From Balanoglossus misakiensis (Eukaryota > Hemichordata): DNA of 64,000 nucleotides. The notes under the pieces are model-generated. The model did not search any database. It was given only the letters and a program-made list of their open reading frames with translations, and was not told the origin of the DNA. Of the stretch, positions 13,533 through 23,100 are shown piece by piece (the stretch's first letter is position 1; the number at the start of each line of letters is the position of its first letter). The translations under genes were made by a program, and so were the position numbers. The stretch covers positions 9,920,001 to 9,984,000 of the forward strand of contig CM082589.2 of assembly GCA_040954595.2 (NCBI GenBank). The letters are read 5' to 3'.

Positions 13533-13719
13533 AGGGACAAAGTCTCTCTCTTTTTGCCTTTTTTCCATTACTTTTGATTCATTCAAGACACTGTGTATGT
13601 TATTTTAAATGTTGATATATAGTGAATCAACGTTCGACCACACACAAGTTCCATCCCGCTTGTAGACACGAGAGTAAAAAAATCACCAAAATGAATAATC
13701 GTTCTTTACCATTTATTCG
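13533..13719. mobile_element. TTAA MITE, truncated copy 3
   Basis: Starts AGGGACAAAGTCTCTC immediately after TTAA (13,529-13,532), matching the left TIR of the elements at 11,454 and 29,480. It continues to the central region, which is inverted relative to the other copies, and ends abruptly at CATTTATTC without a right TIR. The duplicated segment at 27,583 shows the empty TTAA site. The fragment abuts the presumed promoter of the gene that starts at 13,825. Confidence 0.75.
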
Positions 13720-13824
13720 AGCGCGGACGCGGGCCGGGCTTCGATCATTACCAATGTGCGCATGTGCAAGGGTATATACACAAAATGAAACGTCATACAT
13801 ATAATTATAGCTGTAGCGACAGTC
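13720..13824 (+). promoter_or_regulatory. Putative promoter / 5' leader of the transposase-like gene
   Basis: A short GC-rich patch (GCGCGGACGCGGGCCGGGC) interrupts AT-rich surroundings. It is followed by a CCAAT box (13,751-13,755) and TGTGCGCATGTGCA (13,755-13,768), close to the NRF-1 site consensus. The start codon at 13,825 lies in TCATGGCGG, similar to YY1-type ATGGCGG starts. These are motif resemblances only, and no TATA box is obvious. Confidence 0.35.
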
Positions 13825-16800
13825 ATGGCGGATGCTTTGGCGTCTGTTCCCAGTAGCAGTGGTAAACGTAAACGTGCTCGTGGCCGCCCACAAACCACTG
13901 CTTCGGCAAAAAAACGTAAACAATTGCTGAAACAAGTAGGTCAGATAAACATTTTCTCGGAAATTCATCGTTGGAATGAAATCAAACGCTCCTTGGTATT
14001 GGAAACGAACCGCCAGGTCGCAAAGGTACTGATCGACCGGTAAGTACATATTCGTGCATTCACTGTGTACGTACTCCATAGCCAAAGATACGGCATGAAT
14101 TGTGTACATGAATTTAGAATCTGTGTCTCACAGAATCACTGCGAGCATCATCTCAATGTAATTCTAAATGTGCTGTTTCAAGTCGTATTTCACTTAGTGA
14201 TTTTGCCCAGCGCATACCTCGCCCTCGACCAGCAGTTGTATGTAGTACGCTGGACCGTTTGTATCAATGTATGACTATGCGAGATAAATTGTACGGTACT
14301 GCAATTTTTTTTTTTTTTCTTTTTTTTCCTCCGGACAATCTACATGTATTACTGTTATCGAACATACGAGACAATATGCTTTTAGCGGAATTTGGTTGTT
14401 CTTTGTTCTGCTACAACTTCCGTTTTGTTATAGCCAGTTGTGTACATTTCTTGAGCTGTATATGAACTGAAGAAAAATTTGGCTATTTTCTCGTAGTTAT
14501 CTTATTCTCACCTTACGTGTCTGTAACCTGTCCTCTGAGGCAAATTATGGCTGTGTGTAATCCCTTCTAAAGACAGAAATTGGCTACGTAAACAAGCCAT
14601 TGTAAAGGCAAAAAAGGTTCATTGTGTCTTATTATTTGTGTGGACAGGTATTATGAACATCAAGTTACAGCAACAACAGATGCAGAATTTACCAGGCCTG
14701 CATCATCTCCAAGTGGCCAAGAAACACTGCAAGTATTTGCACCGTCTATGGAAACTAGGTACCAAATAAATTTTGATCATGATACTTTGAGCTTTGTATA
14801 GTACACAATAGATTTTCATATTTGATGGGGCTCTTGCAGTATACATGATGTATATTGTTTTAAAGAGGTGACATGTTTTTATGGCTCATGAAAAGTAATT
14901 GTGTCCGTAATATAATTTATAGAAATGAAACAATGAAATGTTGCATTCCACATAGTTATCTGTGTGATAGATGGGAATACCTAAAAGTATATATTTGTTT
15001 CTTAAAATTTATAGGCAACGTGATGATCAAGGACAAGCCACCCAAACTTTTCCTATGACATCAACGCCAGGAAATGGCCATCTTTGTGATATCGAAAAAA
15101 ATTTAGAAGAATTAGTTGCATCAGAAATATCATCAGTCAGGTAGGTGTTTAAGCACTGTTTTTTTACATTACATGATAATTTCAATGCTTCTAGCCACAA
15201 TCTGTAGTATGAGGAAAAGCCTCTGCTCAAACTCTCAGGTGACAATAATCAACATAACAATGGCGAAGTATACCTGACATTTGCCCTCCAATAAACAACC
15301 AAAATCATCCTATACAATTTATTCAGTGTGTTGACCAAGACATTCACGTCTATGGTTTTAATCCAGCAAACATAGGTTTTTCACTGCTTACTGGTTGGGG
15401 GATTAGGGGGAACTGGAACCTACAACGTTTGTGCAGACCTAGTTTGTCATGTATCAAATTTTAGTCTTTTTTTTCTTTGTACAGGGTTTCTTCCATCTCT
15501 GGAATTGCAGAGATAGATGTTCAGGAGATAGGAGAATCATCACAAGAGAAACCTATGGAATCTACAGAAGGCCCATCACAGCCAGTACAAAGTGAAAGGT
15601 ATGACACTATCTTTTCTTACACTCCCCGTACGCTGGGAGTGTGAGAACAGAGTGTGGGAACAAATTGTTCTCACAATCTCACTGAATAGAAAGCTGTATA
15701 TGACGTGAGTGCTGATTGGTTAACAAAGTGTTCTGTCGCTACGCGCACTAAATGTTATCCAATGGCGCGATGTGTATTACAGGCACAGAGACTACAACGT
15801 GCCCCCAGACAACAATTCCAGAGTCATTTATTCAATGTTTTTAACGAACTTGGCTAATTTGTGACCGTGTGAGAAAAAGAATCTCACACACCAAGGACCT
15901 GGGATCATATTTCTCACACTCGTCGGGGATATTCGGGGATATTCCCCAACTCTTGTGAGAAATGTGATCCCAGGTCCTTGGGAGTGTGAGATTCTATTAA
16001 TCTGAAGATAAACTGTAGTTAGGTAAACTTTTATAGTGAAATGTGGCTTTCCCCCCTCTTTTGTACCTTTTGTGATAAACATTAATCTCCTGCTTTAGGA
16101 CAAAAGCAGGAGCGACTGCTTTACATACATGTAAATGTACTAATTTCTAACTCCCTTGCTTATGCTTGTGTGAATAAGTTATTCTGTGTAGCTATCAACA
16201 TGAAAATATTTCTTAGAAAGCAAAATGGCAAATGTTTACCAAGCACCCTAAATTTACTTGTGTGAAACCAAGATAGAGAGGAACCTGTAAAAATAAGCAG
16301 TGATGCTGCTGTCCCTGTGTGCCCCTGTCACTTTGTTTCAGAGTTCAATTTTCATGTGTGTTATATTTAGTTCACAGCTGTAAATTAGTTCAGTACATAT
16401 TGCCGTCTCATGTGTGCCTATTTTGTCATTTTTTTCTCCAGCGGCCGTGTAAGATTTCCAAGAAATTTGTCTGAGTCTTTCATCAATCCATTTGAGTAAG
16501 TTTTCCTTATTCTATTGTCATATACGGCATGCATGTATCCCTTGCTTGAGCAAGCCTTTTCGATTGCTTCTTTTCTCCTGTTACACTAAATTTAAATTTG
16601 TTGGGAAAATCAGTTTCATGACATGCATCACGTGTGTCAGAACATTTGCTTGTACTTAAATTCATGGGAAATGTTTTCTTTCTTTTTTGTGCTTATGAGT
16701 GACTATATGTATTTTTAGTGAGCAGCATTGTCCCACTATTCAGATTAATTCCTTGGTTTTATTACTACCAGGTTGAGCATTGATATTTCTGAGGAAGACA

Positions 16801-17168
16801 AAGAGGAAGACATGAACCTATGTGACGATGATGATTATGACTATGAGCCCAGCTTTGATATTTCTATAATGTAAGTGCGCATTTATCACTATCATCAAAG
16901 TTCCTTATTGGATGGGTACACAACAAATGGAAAGCAAAATATCCTCATGGTTAAAAAAAGCCTAAGTGTTGGACGCTAAAATTCATATATATGATAAATT
17001 TTCTTTTATGAATGAAACATCAACTTACAACATTTGTACTAACAGCTGACTGACAAACTCTGATGGACAAGTCATGAGCATTGTTAGGATTTTTTGTCCA
17101 TTTCTCAGAACTAATGGCGCGCAGGTGGTTCCTGCCATTGGTGACGACGATATTGAAAGTGACGGTGG

Positions 17169-17199
<31 letters not shown>

Positions 17200-20100
17200 A
17201 CACCATCACCGGGTCTGCAGAGAGTTGTCACAGAAGAAGATGGGGAAAGCCTCCTTGGTGACTCTACAACATGTCTGTTTTTTTTAACCAGCTTCTGGCC
17301 CTTGGCAAAAAATCTATTAGGCAAGTCTGTGCATTGAAGTCTTGCAGTGGATTGATATCCTCTACTTCAAAGTTTGTTGGCTCAGCTTTATATCTAAAGT
17401 GGGTGAGTGTGAACTAAATATGGTATATTCTTGACAATTATTGTTAAACTATACCAACTGTAGTGTGCATTGTATGGACAATCACTATGCCAGTATTATT
17501 TAGATGAACAGGAAACTCTAGTTATAATCCTATGTGGGTGCACATTGTTCCTTTAGGTTTATAATAAAAAACAATAGTCAACTGAAATTACAAAGTTATC
17601 GGTATTAACATCTGTTTTATCGTGTCTTGGAGAAATCAACATGAAATGATCAAATAAGCATGAATCTTTAAACTTTTTTTTTTCAGGAATGCTCAGCTGG
17701 TCACCTTGAGTACGAATGGTGTTCACAACCAATTTTGAACAGGAGACTTCATAGTGGTGATCTCTTCACAGCAGCTGCCATTCTATTGTCTGGTAATAAT
17801 TATGCCAAAATTAATTTTTTGGCAAGCATTCTGTCACTCAGAATTTGCTCCCAGAATACTTACAATAGAATTCAGAAAGCTTATCTAATACCATGTCTTG
17901 ATGAATTTTGGATACGACAACAACAAGACATCATTGATTCATTTGATGGCCAAGAACTTGTTTTACTGGGTAAGTTTTTAGCTTCATTGTTAATGACACG
18001 CACCTAATCTGATTGGCTCACCCCACTGATTATCCATCACATGTCAGCCAATGCACTTGTAATTTATGTCTAAAAGTTTATACTTACACACTCTATTCTG
18101 CTGATTTAGAAAAGAATACAATAGTTATTATTTGGTGGCATTTACTTCCTCATTTGCATCATTTCATACTCATTGTAAAATCATTGAATTGGAAATGTTC
18201 TCACTTATGCATACTTATGTATAATTTGACTGACATATTTACTTGATTATGTCTCAGGTGATGGGCGAATGGATTCCCCGGGTTTTTGTGCGCAATATTG
18301 CACCTATACTGTGATGGAGGAAACCACCAAGAAAATTCTGTCGATAATAACCATGGACAAAAGAGAAACAGAGAAGAAGTCAACAAACATGGAAAAGGCC
18401 TGCCTTGTTAAAAGTCTAAACCAGCTTCAGGAGAAAGGTGTAAATGTCAAAGAAGTCGTAACAGATGCCCACATGCAGATTACAGCTCTGATGAGTAAGT
18501 GTAATTTTATGATTTTAAGATGGGTCCCTAGGATCTTTTTGCCCGTTGCTATGGGCCTTTATAGGACATTACACCCCGATTTGGACTAAGCCGTTTTCAG
18601 AGTCTAACAAGGGGCTGGTAACTAGTTGAAAATCTGCACGATTGTGAGCGCGCGCCCCCTGACGCCATTGATATGCAAATTAGCTAGGTCAAATTTCAAA
18701 AGCCTAAGGCTTTTTATTCCGTGACCTCAAAAACGAACTTGATACGTATTCATTAGTTGCTTGAACCAGGGAAGATCGTGACGGATTTTGTTTTCGAATA
18801 TTATCGTTGTATCCTACGATTTCAGCATACCCGTACCACACCTGAAAAAGTCATCGATTTTGGGTGTTTTTGGACGCACTCTTCCACCGGTATCGCTTCT
18901 TAGCACGACGAAAACCGAAAAAACGATCCGTCACACTATGCGGAAGTGCGTTCTCAACAAGCAGGTCAAATTTGGCTGGCCTACGTCGCCTATGAAAAAA
19001 GCCTTAGGGATTTTCGTGAACGGTACAAAATCTCTGTGTACAAAACATTGGATATTTAGCGTTCGATCCAGTTACTGTGGTTACAGGACGCGCACGCTAT
19101 CGGTGACTGCTGCTTTGCCGTATTAGCGTGGCGGCCTATGGCCGGGCGGTAGCTGCCGTAACCATACTCGGACAGGGGGTGTGCACACAATCGTGCGTAT
19201 TTTTAACTAGTTACAAGCCCCTTGTCGGACGTTCATAACGGTTTCGATCAAAATTGAGTGTAGTGTCCTATAAAGGCCCATAGCAACGAGCAAAAAGATC
19301 CTAGGGACCCATCTTAACTTGGGTTATATGTTGCTTTGAAATGCCAAAAGCAAAGCTGTTATACAGGTCAATGTTGATTTTGTTTTTCTGAGATAATGTA
19401 TTTGGCAATCATAACACTGTCATTTTGAAGCTCCATTTGTAATCACATTTACCCACTCTTATAGGAGACGATCACCCAGACATAAAACATTCTCATGACA
19501 TTTGGCATGCTGCCAAGAACTTGTCAAAGAAGATCATAAAGGTTAGACAAACTTTTATTCTTGTATTCAGTTTTCATTTATCTTCTAAATATGTGTGACA
19601 CTGACACATAACAATGTAAGGGTATAGAATGTTACTAACTGATCCTTCTATCATTTTGGGTGGGGTGGGTGTCAAACTACCTTTGAAAATAGTTATGGCA
19701 ATATTCAAATTGTGCAGTTGTTATTTGCATCAGTAAATGTCACAAACAAGTTCAGGTCTATGGTGAATAGTTATGAACCATCAGTTTATATCAGATCATT
19801 GTGATAGTATTGTCATGATCACGTGATTGTCACATGGTCTGTATACGTGATTTCCTGTAACTGTTAGTTCCCGCGTGGTTGTCATTCAATAAACATCACT
19901 TCTGTGGAACTCCGTCGTTGTCGACTGTCAATAACCCCTCCCCGGACATCACATAAATGGCGACGAGGATTTAGTTGTCTAAATTAACTATCGAAGAACA
20001 TACGCAAGCAACCTTTACGAGATTTGGTGACTTTTTAGCCGTGATTTGAGTGCATGAAAATGTCTACACCCGTAACGCTGTCCGGACTGCCAGGAGTGGC

Positions 20101-23100
20101 GGGATTCGACTGTGAAGGCGAACCGGAGGCTCTTCAGCAAAGGTGGGAGCGTTGGCTTCAGGAATTTGAACTGTTCGTAGCAGCTTCTGGTGTTTCAAAT
20201 AATGCGCAGAAGCGTGCCTTACTTTTGCACATGGCTGGAGCGGGCATCAGAGACATTGTTAGCACTAAATCTGAAGATGAAACTGGTGACGTCACAAACT
20301 GCGCAACGTTGATAGCATGTTTGGATAAACACTTTCAACTGCAGAAAAACGTTCCTATGGCGAGACAGAAGTTTTACAGCGCAACTCCCACGTCCGGGGA
20401 GACGGTCGACAGCTACGTAATACGTCTCAAGAACCTACTGAAAGACTGTGATTTTCCCGAGACGGAAAAAGACAACCAGATAAGAGATCGTGTCTTGCTC
20501 TACATCAGCGACAAGGTGCTAAAAAGCAAGCTGTATCGTGAAAAGAATTTGGACACTACCAAACTACTACAAATCATACGGTCGTATCACGACAAAGATG
20601 CACTAGTTTTGGTGTCTGGTACTCAAGCTGTGAGTGCAAATGCAGTCAATATTGGCGGTAAACGTACGCGCGCCAAAAACAAAATGGCGGACTTAGCCTG
20701 TTTCCGTTGTGGAAGGAAAGGTCACATGCAACGTGAATGTCGCGCCAGTACAAGTGGTAGTTCTCGCAATGCCGAACAAAAATCCGACCGGTGTTTCCGA
20801 TGTCAAAAACCGGGACACAGAGCTGCAGACTGTCGTGCTAAGTGGGAAGACTGTCCGTCTAAAGACAGTGAAAATGGCAACAGTCGAGGCAGTGGTGGTA
20901 ACCGCAGCGCACGTGGACGTGGCCGTACGCGTGGTGATGGTCGCGGTACACACAAGGTAGCTCAGACGACTACTGATGCAAACGCCGATGGTGGCCATGC
21001 AGACGTCGAGACTGACGAGGAGAAAGCGTACTATGCTTTCAATGCTGCTTTCCGTGCTTCCAGTGGGAAGGACCTCACTGATACAGGTATTCAGATCGAG
21101 AATCAACACGTGCCGGTTATCATCGACAGTGGTGCTACATGTAATCTCATTGGTGAAAGACAATTTCGCAGACTTGCTGAAAAGCGTGGTGTGAAAGTTC
21201 GAAATTGTAACAATAAAGTGTTTACCTATGGTTCTAGTAAACCTTTAGATATATTGGGTAAATGTGCCTTACATGTTGAAGCGCCTACTAAAAAGAAATG
21301 TATTGCTGATTTTATAGTGATCAAGGCTGATCAACCGATTTTGTTGAGTCGGAGTACTTCTGAGAATTTAGATATGTTGAGAGTTGGAAATGTGAATCTG
21401 TACACGATAAATTCAATATCTGCTGATAATTCTTCGCCAATTCTTGCAGAATTGCGGAGGAAATATCCTGAGGTATTTAATGGGTTGGGTAAGTTAAAGG
21501 GCTACAAGCTCCATTTGCATATTGATGAGAGTGTCAAACCCATAGCCCAGTACCGGCGAATTCCTTTCAACCGCCGTGCTAAAGTTGTTGAAAAAACTCA
21601 ACGAGCTTCAAAAGCTGGGAGTAATAGAGAAGGTTTCGGGTCCGACCTCTTGGGTCAACCCCCTTGTAACAGTACAAAAGCCTGATGGGGATATCAGACT
21701 ATGTCTGGACATGAGAAAAGCAAATCAAGCCATTGTTAGGGAAAGACACCCTGTTCCCACCATGGATGAAACGCTAGAGGAAATTTCAGGGGCCAAGGTA
21801 TTTTGCAAGCTTGATATGAATATGGCTTTCCATCAAATTGAGCTCGATGAAAAGAGCAGGGATATTACAACCTTTTCAGGGCCCAACTCTTTGTATCGCT
21901 ACAAGCGTTTAGTTTTTGGTGTGAACATGGCGACTGAAAAGTTTCAAAATCTAATTAGCCAGGTTTTGAAGGGCTGTGAGGGTGCCCACAACATGCATGA
22001 TGATATTAGAGTAGTAGCTGAAAATTATGAGCAGCTGCATGCCAGAGTTGGGAAAGTGATCAAGCGTTTTAGTGAGCATGGTTTAACGCTGAACTTTACA
22101 AAATGTAAGCTAGGAGACAATATGATATTCATGGGTCACTTGATGACGGCCCAGGGTATGAAACTCACTGATGAGAAGGTCAAAGCTATTGTAAAAGCTC
22201 GAACGCCAACTGACAAATCAGAATTGAGAAGTTTCTTTGGGCTGGCTCAATTTTGATCAAAATATGTCGATAAATTTGCAACAGTGACAAGCCCACTGTG
22301 GGATTTGACTCGCAAAGATGCAAAGTGGAAATGGCTTCCCAAGCATGAGAAAGTATTCAATCTCATCAAACATAAATTGACCACAAGTCCATTCATGGCT
22401 TATTTCAAGCAGGGTGCTAAAACTCGAGTCACTTCTGATGCATCGCCCGTTGGTGTTGGAGCAATCCTTGAACAAATGCAAAGTAATGGTTCATATCAAC
22501 CAGTGTACTATGTTAGCAGAAAGCTTACACATGTTGAGTCGAGGTACTCTCAGTTTGAGCGAGAGGCGCTTGGAGTTAAATGGGCATGTGAGAAACTTCA
22601 GCAGTTTCTGCTAGGCAGTCATTTTGAGGTCAGAACTGACCATAAGCCTTTATTGAAAGTATTCAGCCCTAACTCCAGGCCCCCTTCAGCTAGAATTGAG
22701 AGATGGCTGTTATATATGCAACAATTTGATTATCATATCACCCATATCAAGGGAAAGAATAATTATGCGGACATGTTGAGTAGATTGCCCGTGGACGAAC
22801 CATCTGACAACTATTGTAGAGAGACTGAAGATTTTGCATGTAGTGTTGTTTTAGAGGCTATGCCATCTGCTATCACCCCACGTGATATTGAGAGAGAATC
22901 TGCAAAAGACCAGAGCTTGCAATTGGTTGAAAAGTGTATTACCTCTGCAAATTGGTCAAAATTGAAGTCTTCACCCTATTGGCATGTGAAAGACGAATTA
23001 TGGTTGTATGGCAGATTGATCATGCGTGGTAACAGATTGGTTGTTCCTCAAGTTTTGCAAAGAAAAATCTTGAAAATTGCACACCAGGGTCATCAGGGAA

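Noticed and set aside
13627-14109. 160-codon minus-strand ORF
   Set aside because: It is antisense to exon 1 of the transposase-like gene and to a MITE fragment. The + strand exon has a splice donor and continues coherently.
17081-17287. ORF with a methionine run
   Set aside because: Off-frame reading of the GAT repeat. The acidic frame fits the splice phase of the neighbouring exons.
18788-19126. 112-codon ORF in intron 9
   Set aside because: Lies wholly inside the non-autonomous TTAA element, with no recognisable domain.
20693-21163. 156-codon minus-strand ORF
   Set aside because: Antisense shadow of the gag zinc-knuckle and Gly/Arg-rich region.
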